Source: Coccinella septempunctata (lineage: Eukaryota > Arthropoda > Insecta > Coleoptera > Coccinellidae). From it: a stretch of DNA of 64,000 bases. The stretch covers positions 26,226,856-26,290,855 of the forward strand of contig NC_058194.1 of assembly GCF_907165205.1 (NCBI RefSeq), given 5' to 3'. Made by a program: the position numbers and the translations under genes. The notes beneath the pieces were generated by a model. That model was not told the origin of the DNA and did no database searches. It saw nothing but the letters and a program-made list of their open reading frames with translations. Of the stretch, positions 35,391-45,035 are shown in pieces. Numbering within the stretch: the first letter of the stretch is position 1; every line of letters starts with the position of its first letter.

Positions 35391-35635
35391 GAAAGGGAAC
35401 GTAGCATATTTCACTTGGATTCAGATGATTTTCAAAAAACAAAATGGATTGATTGAGTAGGTTGTTAGAAGAGAAGTTTTAAATAGTCGAAGATCAGAAA
35501 GACTGAGAACAACCCAATGGAATCTTTTCTTCATTATCTAAAGTCATAAAAACTATACATCAGTGCTATTGTGATTATGTGGGAGATGGCGATCGAGTTC
35601 TCAGCAAACAAGCCAGACATATTGGAGTTAAGGTG

Positions 35636-35829
35636 CCTACAGATTTCAATGACGTGACGTGGGACCACGTCATAATGCGCATGATTCAAAAATCTAACAT
35701 ACCTACGGTACATCGTTAAAATTGTTCGCCTCAGAAGAATTTAAACGCTCCTGCGCAAATTCGTATGTTAGACTTTCGAATCATGCGCATTATTACGTGG
35801 TCCCACATCACTTCAGAGTAATCTGTAGG
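35636..35829. mobile_element. MITE of about 194 bp with about 65-bp terminal inverted repeats
   Basis: CCTACAGATTTCAATGACGT at the left is mirrored at the right (inverted CCTACAGATTACTCTGAAGT). Both arms then share GTGGGACCACGT, AATGCGCATGATTC and TCTAACATAC. Non-coding, no clear target duplication. Confidence 0.75.
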
Positions 35830-35845
35830 ATATTTCCTAATGAAC

Positions 35846-36190
35846 TGAGGGTGACAAATGGATGACATACGACAACAATGCGAAAACCATCGCGGTGAAA
35901 ACAGGACTTATGATAATGGAGGTTCTACTGTCCATTTGGTGGGATCAGAAAGGAATAATTCATTATCAGTTGCTTCCATATGACAAACCACTGAATTCAG
36001 TTCTCTATATGTCAACGATTTGGCCGTATGAAGATAGCAATTGGCCAGAAATGACACTCCTCTATGTTGACTACCCAGAAAATTCAGGAGCTTTCATGGC
36101 AAGTTTTGATACATCCACCAAGCGACCATGGTTTTCTTGCATTTCATAACTCAATGCTAAAAAATTATCATCAAGAGAAGATGGTGGTAA
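35846..36190 (+). pseudogene. Relic of a second mariner lineage (middle and C-terminal transposase)
   Basis: The translation GDKWMTYDNNAKT matches the GDEKW(V/I)TYDN motif that holds the first catalytic Asp in mauritiana/SETMAR-like mariners; the Glu after the Asp is missing here. It continues KTGLMIMEVLLSIWWDQKGI and IHYQLLPYDKPLNSVLY. After a frameshift it reads TTQKIQELSWQVLIHPP followed by SDHGFLAFHNSM. There the usual PPYSPDLAPSDY block has lost several codons, including the segment around the third Asp. Terminal repeats are absent. This is an old inactive fragment, unlike the MDETW-type copies elsewhere in the window. Confidence 0.65.
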
Positions 36191-36903
36191 TTAGTCGCAA
36201 GAGTTTTTCGCATGCAGAGACGGAGATTTTCATGAGAGAGGCATCATGAAGTTACTCAATGATATAGGCAAGAAGAATAAGGTCTCTTTTTTCTGGGTTC
36301 CCGGTCACTCGGGAATCGTAGGAAACGAGAAGGCCAATAAACTTGCCAGAGAGAGCGCACAAACGCCACTCACTGGCCCAGAACCCTTCTGTGGTATAGG
36401 AAAATGCACCTACAAGAAGGAGTTTATGGAGAAGGAGAAAGCCGAAAGAGAAAAACTCTGGCGGAATCTCCAAGGAATGGATCACTCCAAAAAGTTCCTT
36501 CGGAACTTTGAAACTGCTAGATCCAAAAAATATCTGGATCTCAGTAAGAACCAACTACACCTACTCACTGGCTTTCTCACAGGACATTGTCGCCTAAAGA
36601 AGCATCTGTTGAGAATGGGTTTGTCGGACATTGACTAGTGTAGATTCTGTGGGGAGGAGGAGGAAACTCCTATTCACCTGGTTACGGAATGCTTTGCCAT
36701 TGCAAGCCAAAGGAAAGACGAAAAACTTGTAGGAGTGGGGAATTATCCTCGTTGAAGCCGTCCCAGATATTGGATTTCATCAGATCTCTGGATCTGGAAG
36801 GCGAGCTGTAAAGGGCGCGATGAAAACAGCTCTGTTAGGGGCCACAATAAACCTTAAGGTCGCAGTGAACTGTAACCCCTTCTCACTACACTATACTATA
36901 CTA
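36191..36903 (+). mobile_element. 5'-truncated LINE with 3' UTR and microsatellite tail
   Basis: This is the same family as 18430-19098 in the opposite orientation. The coding part is followed by a 3' UTR containing ACAATAAACCTTAAGGTCGC and CAGTGAACTGTAACCCC, and a CTATACTATA tail ends near 36903. It directly follows the mariner relic, so the LINE 5' junction lies near 36190. Confidence 0.75.
36246..36638 (+). pseudogene. LINE ORF2 RNase H end, broken by a stop and a frameshift
   Basis: The frame reads KLLNDIGKKNKVSFFWVPGH, SGIVGNEKANKLARESAQT, then the LTGFLTGHCRLKKHLLRMGL block and LSDID. A TAG at 36636-36638 interrupts it, where the copy at 18530 has a Glu codon. The following CRFCGEEEETPIHLVTEC tail continues in frame and is then disrupted by an indel near 36720. 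The last RNase H catalytic position is Asn (EKAN), as in the other copy. The reading frame upstream (FSHAETEIFMREAS) is shifted by an indel at about 36248. Confidence 0.75.
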
Positions 36904-37985
36904 CCTTAAAATGGCAACAAATTAAAGAACATTGGACCAAACTGCACAATCCAAAACATGATAAATGAAGTCTTGAAGTTCATAAAAAATAGTTTTGAGG
37001 GCCAGCTGTGTTTTGTGTCGTTTTTACCATGTCTACTCAAAACACAGCATTGTGAGGATGTGCAAACTTTTAGTCTCATATTCCTAGTATAATTTTGTTT
37101 TAGGAAAGTTTTCTCGTACTAGGAGGTACATTTTAATCAATAATAAGAGTTCCATGAGACAGACTCCTGCTCCAATTTGGGATATTTTCGTGAGAGGCAT
37201 GCAAGCGAAGACTCTTGAACGCTGTCATCAACACGAAACCCAATACTTCCAATATCGATATCGCCGACAAAAGGAAAACAAAATCGGCAATTCTCCTCCC
37301 TATCACCTCCGCTAACTCGCCAATTCGCTCTCCCTCTACATGGATTTCGGCCCATAAACGGGAGGAAATAACCGTTTCCACGACATGGAATATATTCAAT
37401 GAAGCATATGAATTTTAACGTGGACGATTATGAGATGGAACCAGCGGCACACGCTCGAATTAATCCTCGAAGCCACGTCGAATGTTGAGATCTCGTTCGT
37501 CTCAGTCCTGCGGCCTTATTACCATGTGCGCTTTTCGAAGAACGTCATATGGGGTATTCCGAAATGGTAATATGCGAGAGATGAAAGAAATTCGCGTGCC
37601 CTCAAGCGCATGATGTTGAATTGTGAAATGGGGAAATTGCCATTAGTCTGGCTCGTACCTCGCTTGCATTTTCCATTATTGCCGAAGTTTTTCATGACCT
37701 ATCCTCTTTCATTGAATTTCGTACGTCGTACATAGTTGGAAACTTTGATTTTGGACTTTCTGGCAAGATTATGGGGGTAATATGGCGGATTGCGTCGGCT
37801 GAATCGCTGAGCGAATCTCCCAGTTGTCTGGGAGGCTGGATGCTTTGTTTATGATTGTCCTGGTCCGCTTCGAGCTGACGCAGTCACCTTTTTTTTGGTT
37901 CGTAGATTTCAGGAACTTGGTTGTTTTTCTTCCATGCTCACATGAGATTCAAGTGTGATTGTAGAAAGGATATCCAATTAGATGG
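36904..37985. other. No supported gene
   Basis: Frames of 67-88 codons at 37133-37418 overlap on both strands in a CpG-containing patch. No motif or repeat was recognised. Confidence 0.4.
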
Positions 37986-38554
37986 GCGAATCTGCTGTGA
38001 CTGGATTCGTGACTTCGAAAATAAGGACCTTTCAACAATATTTGAAGCCTTTTTGGTTGAAACATTCAAGCTTCAATAAAAGAAGATTTATCAGTAAGAA
38101 AAGCAAACCGAAATACACTGCTTAATGTATAAATTTCTCTTCATACGTAGCTCTTGTCACTTTTTACTCACTCTGTATATACAATAAGGACCTACCTAAG
38201 AAGAAACGTTCGTGCATTTCATGAGTAAGAACCAATAAAAGAAGCTTGACATAAAATTGAAGTTTTCATTCATTCAAGAATTTGAAGATGAGAGCATAGA
38301 AGTTATACAGAATAGACATCCTATACAGGGTGACAATTTAAAACTTGCCAGGCCAATTATATCGCAACAGGGATGTTTTCAGAGAAAATGCCGGAACAGG
38401 TCAATTTTTATTCGGAGGGGGACATATTTTGAGCAGAATTGTAAGCCAAAATCTCCTCAACCCTAGGTGTAGGAGCTATCACCCCTAAATTCTTAATAGG
38501 GAATAGAGGGTGAGTTACACCTCAACTGGAAGACCATATGTCCAGAGGGACATA

Positions 38555-38847
38555 TGAGGGGTTCAGAGATGAAGTGCACCAAGTCCCTGCAGCCTAGTTT
38601 TGAGATAAATGGCTCAGAAGTTGTTTATCACCAATTAATTCAAAAGTGACTTCTCTAGATTTTAAATGGTTAGAATGTCAGCATATGCTAAGAATAATAA
38701 TAAATAAAGAAGTCACTTTTGAATTAATTGGTGATAAACAACTTCTAAGCCATTTATCTCAAAACTATGCTGCATGGACCACAGATTACAGTAATTACTC
38801 TGTAATCTGTGGCATGGACTTGGTTCACTTCAGCTTCGAACCCCTCA
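38555..38847. mobile_element. Inner palindromic element near the centre of the middle MITE
   Basis: The ends TGAGGGGTTC and GAACCCCTCA are flanked by TA (38553-38554 and 38848-38849). The arms share GAAGTG, CCAAGTCC and TTTTGAGATAAATGGCT blocks, and then ACAACTT with its complement. In the copy at 9430-9877 the equivalent centre is uninterrupted. The right arm carries an extra micro-palindrome at 38779-38812. Confidence 0.75.
38779..38812. repeat. 34-bp micro-palindrome flanked by 6-bp direct repeats
   Basis: CCACAGATTACAG and its mirror CTGTAATCTGTGG surround a short AT centre. The flanks are CATGGA on both sides (38773-38778 and 38813-38818). The left arm of the large palindrome lacks this insert. 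Confidence 0.8.
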
Positions 38848-39428
38848 TATAAAGTATTATGTAGAGACATAATACTATTGTCTTCCAATTGAGGTATAGC
38901 TCACCCTCTGTTCCTTATTAAGAATTTAGGGGTGATAGCTCCTACACCTAGGGTTGAGGAGATTTCGGCTTACAATTCTGCCCAAAATATGTCCCCCTCC
39001 GAATAAAAATTGACCTGTTCCGGCATTTTCTCTGCAAACATCCCTGTTGCGATATAATTGGCCTGGCAAGTTTTAAATTGTCACCCTGTATAGGATGTCT
39101 ATTCTTTATAACTTCTATGCTCTCATCTTCAAATTCTTGAATGAATGAAAACTTCAATTTTATGTCAAGCTCGTTTTATTGGTTCTTACTCATGAAATGC
39201 ACGAACGTTTCTTCTTAGGTAGGTCCTTATTGTATATACAGAGTGAGTAAAAAGTAACAAGAGCCACGTATGAAGAGAAATTTATACATTAAGCAGTGTA
39301 TTTCGGTTTGCTTTTCTTACTGATAAATCTTCTTTTATTGGAGCTTGAATGTTTCAACCAAAAAGGCTTCTAATATTGTTGAAAGGTCCTTATTTTTGAA
39401 GTCACGAATCCAGTCACAGCAGATTCGC

Positions 39429-39593
39429 TGTGGGGGTGATAACCCCTACACCTAAGATTGAGGAGATTTTGGCTTACCATTCTGCTTGAAACATGTCCCT
39501 CTCCGAATAAAAATTGACCTGTTCCGGTATTATCTCCGAAATCATCCTTGTCGTGACATAATTGGACTGGCAAGTTTTCAAATTGTCACTCTG
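39429..39593 (-). mobile_element. Truncated half copy of the palindromic MITE family
   Basis: Read inverted from the right end, CAGAGTGACAATTTGAAAAC, CAATTATGTCACGACAAGG, GGTCAATTTTTATTCGGAG and CCTAGGTG-like blocks follow as in the other copies. TA follows at 39594-39595. It directly abuts the large palindrome. Confidence 0.75.
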
Positions 39594-39595
39594 TA

Positions 39596-40950
39596 TTCTA
39601 TATTCAATATTGGGTTACCAGAGCATTCTAACTACACTTCTGCACACTGCAACTAAACAATTGCGTGCACCTGGAGACAGAACCACATATTTGTTAGCGC
39701 ATTTGAACCGTCTGTGATCAAAATTTCGCGCAACTATCACACAACTGAAAAATTGTATTTCGGCAGTTCGAGTAGCTGAGCTCTGAAAACATGTTTGCAC
39801 GAAATATAACAAAAAACACCGAACAGTCACGTTTTCATCTCGAACTAACCTACTAACATCTGGTTTCCTTTTAGAGAAAAAATTCCCTAAGAGCTCAAAA
39901 CGACGCTCAAACATATAGATCATAGACTTTGAGGAAAAAATATAAAGCCTAGTATTTCCATCCATCCAAAGTCACCCTGTTTGCCGATACGAACTCAACT
40001 TTTCGCTAGGGCGATAACTATAACGGCCCGATATCATAACAATCACTCCACTCTATATCGTGCCATAAACACTTCCCAAAATGGAGGGAAAAGGTTCCGC
40101 GTACGTGCCTCAGTAGCTATATCCATGGCGTCCTGTTCCAATTCCGACAAACCTCCATGTACGCGCCAGAACGCACGAAAAAATATAGGGGTTGATAATG
40201 CAAATACTTCAATATATTTGTGCGGGCACGAGTTCCCTTTAATGGGAAAAGTTCTAGCCTGGTCCTATCAGTATTCTGCTAGAATGAGGGACAGGGATTA
40301 CGATAATCAGAAAAGACTCTATTTGGCTCGGATTCGTCCTCACAATTATTCATGGCGGATTCTAACGGAAAGAATGGAGATTGGAAACTTCTAATAGATG
40401 AAAATTGGATTTCGGGTATCCGAGTTATAAGGAGGATGTAGCTAGTTAGGAGTGCCCATTGGTATTCGATCATCCTTCACTGGGGAAGTTTCCTGACTGG
40501 AAACTATTTGTTCTGAATGTACGACCTTCATTCCCACTCCTTGCACATAAAGGACCATTTTAAGTTTAAAGCTCTGATCTCTGATCATCAAATAATGTTG
40601 CCTTTTCAAGTTCAACTCATAGCCAAATTGATATAACATGGTGAAAGATGAAAGAGACTGCGAAAACTATAAATCTTCATAAAAAATCTGCTTTGTTTTT
40701 TATTCGAACGATCAGGTATAAACAACATGCACAGGATGTGTAATGTCAAAGCTACTTGCACCTGAATATTCATGGAGTGAATGCAAATTCATCTCCGCAA
40801 AGGTAAACTCAATCAGCTTCTGGTGCAGAGAGTTTTCCTTGAAATACACCCTGAATACACATCTAGGTATAGATATGTGTGCATGATAGAAATGAGAAAA
40901 ATATTTCGATATGTTCAATTCTTCCCTTGAAGGTCCATACAATCGACTTA
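39596..40950. other. No supported gene
   Basis: A 137-codon plus-strand frame (39981-40394) and a 116-codon minus-strand frame (39615-39965) have no recognised motif. Neither has a convincing splice or promoter context. Confidence 0.4.
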
Positions 40951-40952
40951 TA

Positions 40953-42205
40953 CTAGGATATATTGAAAAATTCTTAATCTACTATAAAACCAGACAAAAT
41001 TCCAATGTAAAAATATTTCATAACTCAACATATTCTCCTCTTAATTGGATACATTTATTACAGCGAACCTGCAACGTCTCTAGACCTTACGAAAAAATAT
41101 TTCTTCTTGCTCTGCAAACCAGACCTCCACAGCTTTTATTACCTGCTCGTTGAAAGAATATTTACGACCTTTAAAACTTTTTTTCAGTTGAGGAAAGAGA
41201 TGATAGTCGGATGGAGCCAAATCTGGTGAATAAGGGGGTGTTCTAGTTATTCAAACCATAAATCACGAATTTTCTGCATGGCAACATGAGATTTGTGTGC
41301 AGGGGCGTTGTCCTGCAAAAACAAAACACCTTTGGATAGCTTTCCGCGTCTTTTCTCTTTGATTTTTTCCGTAGATTGGTCAGTAATGGCGAATAGCAAT
41401 TTCCTGTTATTGTTCTACACTTATCCAAAAAATCAATCATGATTACTCCATGGCAGTCCCAAAAAACTGAAGCAAGAACTTTTCTAGCAGATTTTTGGAC
41501 ACGAAATTTCTTATGTCTTGGAGAACCAGAGTGTCGCCATTCCATCGATTGTTGCTTTGTTTCTGGATCGTAGATATGTACCTACCTAAGTCTAGTCCAT
41601 AGTAACAATTTGGTTTAAGAAGTCACATTGTCTTCAAATCGAGCACAGATCGAACGCGATGCTTCTTGCACGCTTTTGGTCAACATTCAAACATTTGGGG
41701 ATCCATTTTGCAGCAATTTTTCTCATGTCCAAATTGACGTGAACTATATGATGAACGCGTTCGTATGAAATATTCAGTGCTTCAGATATCCGTTTTAGCC
41801 CAATTCGACGGTCTGATAAAATCATGTCATGAACTCGATATTTTCGGGGACTGACAGAGATCGGTCATCATGTTCAATGGAAAATTCACCTCTTTTGAAG
41901 CTTGCAGACCAATTTTTCACGGTCGAAGGACATTGATCACCAAGGGTATTAAGCATATCTTCGTAAATCTGCTTACCTCTCTTAAATGAAAGTACTTGAT
42001 GATGGCTAGATACTCAAATTTTTCGATTTTCACAATTTCGGTGGACATCTTCTTTATTTTAATTTGTTGAGTTACTCTGGTTTACTTTTTTGACCTCAAA
42101 CTTCACACTGACACTTCCAATGAGTTATTGTTCGTTGCTATGGTAACGCAATATTTTTTTATGCATGGAACTGGTCTAGGATTACTAGATATCAATACAT
42201 CCTCG
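40953..42205 (-). mobile_element. Full-length mariner, copy 5, with both ends and TA duplication
   Basis: The 1253-bp element has ends CTAGGATATATTG (left) and, inverted from the right, CGAGGATGTATTGATATC. They are flanked by TA (40951-40952 and 42206-42207). It is the reference for this mariner family in the window. Confidence 0.88.
41018..42048 (-). pseudogene. Mariner transposase, full length but multiply frameshifted
   Basis: The start codon is at 42046-42048 and the stop at 41018-41020 on the minus strand, after a GEYVE ending. Open pieces include RRIGLKRISEALNISYERVH with LDMRKIAAKWIPKCLNVDQK (41634-41825). Another is SMEWRHSGSPRH, KSARKVLASVFWDCHGVIMI and DFLDKCRTIT (41243-41545). The region of the first catalytic motif, the QDNAPAH block and the YSPDLAPSDY block are visible in the DNA but in different frames because of small indels. 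The DNA-binding segment near 41830-41990 has lost several codons. It is inactive. Confidence 0.83.
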
Positions 42206-42207
42206 TA

Positions 42208-42939
42208 TTTAATTATCTTATAGTCTGAAAAAAATGGCATTGATTATCTGAAGTTCAAATCTACTTTATGGATCTAAATAGAATCGATTCAGATGCTCGA
42301 GAACTGAGTTTTTCATCAATTAACTACTGACAGTCGAACAGAGACCATGAAAACACTATATACTCAGTGATCTAATAAAAAAAGACATCCTTGCGGAAGA
42401 TAAACATTTCTATCGTCTCCTATAATCGTTCCCTCCCTGCTGTTCCTCGCTCAGAAAATATCCCATTTCAACGACTTCCCTCAACTCGCAAGAATACAGT
42501 TTTATCTACTTGTCGTATGCCATACAAGATGAGAAAGCCGCATCGATATCCCTTGGGTGCCACCTCTTTTAACGACATGGTGGGCTGATAGTATTTATGA
42601 CACAATAAACCCTGTTATTTCTGCGGGTTTTCTTTTAATTCGTTTTCTCCTTTGTTCGGAAAGGGTTGCGAGGCGAGATCGTGAAAATAAGGGAAAGAAG
42701 TTGGCGACCGAAATCTGTAATGAGATAATCGGATCATCTCATCTCTTCAGCACCGCAGAACCCTCCAGTTATATTTGCTTTATTACAGTGCGTAATTCGA
42801 AGACGAAATTCTCAGTCGAGGAATGAAATATTCTGTTTTTGCTCATTCAGGATAATCCTTCGTGAAGCCCTGTCGGAATTATTCAGAAATTCTGTTCTTC
42901 ATGAAGAAAGGTCCATGAATATCCCAGGCACAGAATGGT
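42208..42939. other. No supported gene
   Basis: Short overlapping frames at 42391-42826 only. No motif. Confidence 0.4.
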
Positions 42940-42941
42940 TA

Positions 42942-43859
42942 GAGTCATTCGGGTTAGCTGAGCGCATTGGGTAAGTGTGCGCAGTGCGTATATCTCGACT
43001 ATGCAATGTATGAAAGAGGGGTGCATTTGGGTGAAGCAAGGGTGCAGAATCGCCATATTAGTTTTTCATAGGAGTGCGCCGTGCCACGTTTCTTTAACTT
43101 TTTATATGCAATCAATCAAATTCACTAGTTTTCTTGTTAATTTTTAGCATCTCTGCTAATTCTGCCAGGTCCAAGTTCCGAGTCCGAGTGTTAAAAAATA
43201 TTTTATTCGATCATGGGCTTATTATTCTAAATATATAATAAAAAATTTTAGGTTCTCTTAGCTTCTCTATAAGAACGTCAATTCAAATTTTGGCTTACTG
43301 GGGAAAGTGTGCGCGGGTAAGTGTGCGCATAGATTGATTATGTGGGCATTAGTTCAGTGAAGAATAAATTACGATATTGTTGATTTTCTTGGTTAAGACT
43401 AGATCAATATTGTCCTATTTGTTCAGAAAAATATGAAGAGCCACCAACAGGGGAATGTATCAAGTGTTGTGTTCACAAGGAATTGTGGCACGAACAATAA
43501 TTCAGTGCTTATAAAAAGGCGCTTCTGTATTGACAATAAACAGCATTTCTCTAATATTGTAACATTTTGATGAAATTATTATTTGTTTTGATAGTGTTCT
43601 TCACTAAGCACTGCGTTCACTTACTCCGTGAGGGTGCGCACACTTACCCGCAATACGGGGCATGTGAACGCACTCCGACTTTCACCATTTAATTTCTTTT
43701 TGCGGAAAGAAAACGTTTTTGTTTGTTGGCTTTTCGATGTTTTTTTATAGATTACAAAATTCTCTATCTTATGAATATGTTTTAATTTTCCTAGCTTCAA
43801 CATTTGAAACAGGGTATGGCTTGAAAGGCAAAAATGCGCACAGTTGCCCCGAATGACTC
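42942..43859. mobile_element. 0.92-kb non-autonomous DNA transposon with TA duplication
   Basis: The left end GAGTCATTCGGGTTAGCTG and the right end, inverted as GAGTCATTCGGGGCAACTG, are flanked by TA (42940-42941 and 43860-43861). Inside, GGGTAAGTGTGCGC occurs at 42969-42982 and 43315-43328 and inverted at 43636-43649. This spacing suggests subterminal transposase-binding sites. No transposase frame is present. Confidence 0.75.
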
Positions 43860-43861
43860 TA

Positions 43862-44994
43862 CAGGGTGTTTTCGAAGGTGAGCCTTTTGCACACATGGTC
43901 TGAAAAATCTTCTCACTCGTTATTGTGTCATGTCTATAATTCATGAAAACTCATTATGCATATATAGGGAGTTGCGCACCCTGAAATACGAGCATCTCCA
44001 AGAATATACAACCAAAAAATACAACCTGGCTTTCGCCATATATGTATATTTATTCGGTTAGGTTAGGGCATAACGTTTCTCGCCGATGCTGAAACACTAA
44101 AACCGAATAAGTGGTTGAGAGTAGAATGAATATTTCAATTCCACCTGTACGCCACTGAAGCCGATCACGGATTCCGTCCGGTGCCCCCACGTGAATAACA
44201 AATGGGTATTATGGCGGAACTGGATTGAAATTCTTGCCGAAAATCCGGAGGAATGTCAGAGAAACGGATGTGGGGGCAACTTGCATCAACTGCTGTATGT
44301 ATCTCAAAGACAGCGAAATATAAAGGGAATAATAAATTGGAAAATGTACATCGCTGATAAAAGACAGGGCCGACGCTGACGGTCGAGGAATAACAATCGA
44401 CAGGAGGCACCACGTTTCTTGTTGCCGGTCACATAACGAAAAAGATTGATTGAAGAGATAGAAGAAATTGCCACGGCTTAAGCCAGTAAGGAGAGTTCAT
44501 TTGAATACAGAGTGCTTTCAGAAGGTATAAGTCATTTCACCAAAAATTGTCTATATAATATATTCAACATGGCTGAGCTACAACCCCTAGTTCGACAAAA
44601 TTTCTTTAAATTTCAAGTACGGCACTGTGGAAGAAAAAAATAAATATATGGCTGGACAATGAATGGTTCCGTACCGAGTCTACCGGATTAGTTGCATCAG
44701 GTCACTTGAAAAATTGTTGTATAGTACGATTTAAAGTGTAGAAATTGAGAGTTTATTGAAATTACCTATGTTGACAAAGAGCAATTATTGTTTCTCTATT
44801 TCATCCCATTTTTACGACGATTGTTGGATGGTTTGAACAAGAAGAATATTGTGATGACAGTTGTGGATAATTTAGACGTATTTTATTGGTGAGATTTTTA
44901 AGGACTTTTCAATTTTTCTACATTTGGTCCTAATTATTTTTATTGAAAAATATGACATTTTCGTGTCTGCTCCAAATTCTTTATTTAAAATTGC
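43862..44994. other. No supported gene
   Basis: The right neighbour of the transposon starts with a CAGGGTGTTTTCG element-end-like motif (43862) without a partner. A short TTAGG pair lies at 44058-44068. Frames near 44165-44413 overlap on both strands and have no motif. Confidence 0.4.
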
Positions 44995-45035
44995 TACATA
45001 TGTTTCGGCCCTTACAAAATTAGGGCCATCTTCAG
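44995..45035 (-). ncRNA. Hammerhead-ribozyme-like motif of Penelope-like elements
   Basis: On the minus strand CTGAAGA is followed by a stem II that can pair well (GGCCCT with AGGGCC, nine-base loop), then GAAAC. Next comes a minimal stem III loop (CATATG) and the cleavage-site-like TA. A 3-bp stem I (TGC upstream, GCA downstream) is possible. One unpaired T lies between the core and stem II. This is the architecture known for minimal hammerheads in Penelope-like retroelements. No Penelope reverse transcriptase or GIY-YIG sequence is seen nearby, so it is a terminal fragment at most. Confidence 0.55.

Larger units (their letters stand above)
38326..39088. mobile_element. Middle palindromic MITE (CAGGGTGACAATTT family)
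   Basis: Both ends read CAGGGTGACAATTTAAAACT outward-in. They are flanked by TA (38324-38325 and 39089-39090). Removing the element leaves GACATCCTATATAGGATGTC, a perfect 20-bp palindrome with the TA at its centre. It belongs to the same family as 9182-10053 and 39429-39593. Confidence 0.85.
37986..39428. repeat. 1.44-kb palindrome (long inverted repeat with 53-bp loop)
   Basis: Left arm 37986-38654 and right arm 38708-39428 are mirror images of each other, with few differences by eye. The outer ends read GCGAATCTGCTGTGACTGG on both arms. The innermost arms read CAAAAGTGACTTCT around a loop at 38655-38707. The palindrome is layered: an outer part (to 38325), a middle MITE (38326-39088) and an inner element (38555-38847). 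A transcript across it would form a very long hairpin. The identical 69-codon frames at 38257-38466 and 38948-39157 are the two arms read outward and not a gene pair. Confidence 0.9.

Noticed and set aside
38257..39157. Pair of nearly identical 69-codon frames on opposite strands (38257-38466 and 38948-39157)
   Set aside because: They are the two arms of the large palindrome read outward. The frame crosses a MITE terminal repeat, so it is not a duplicated gene.
39981..40394. 137-codon frame
   Set aside because: Composition and overlap with opposite-strand frames suggest chance, and no motif was recognised.
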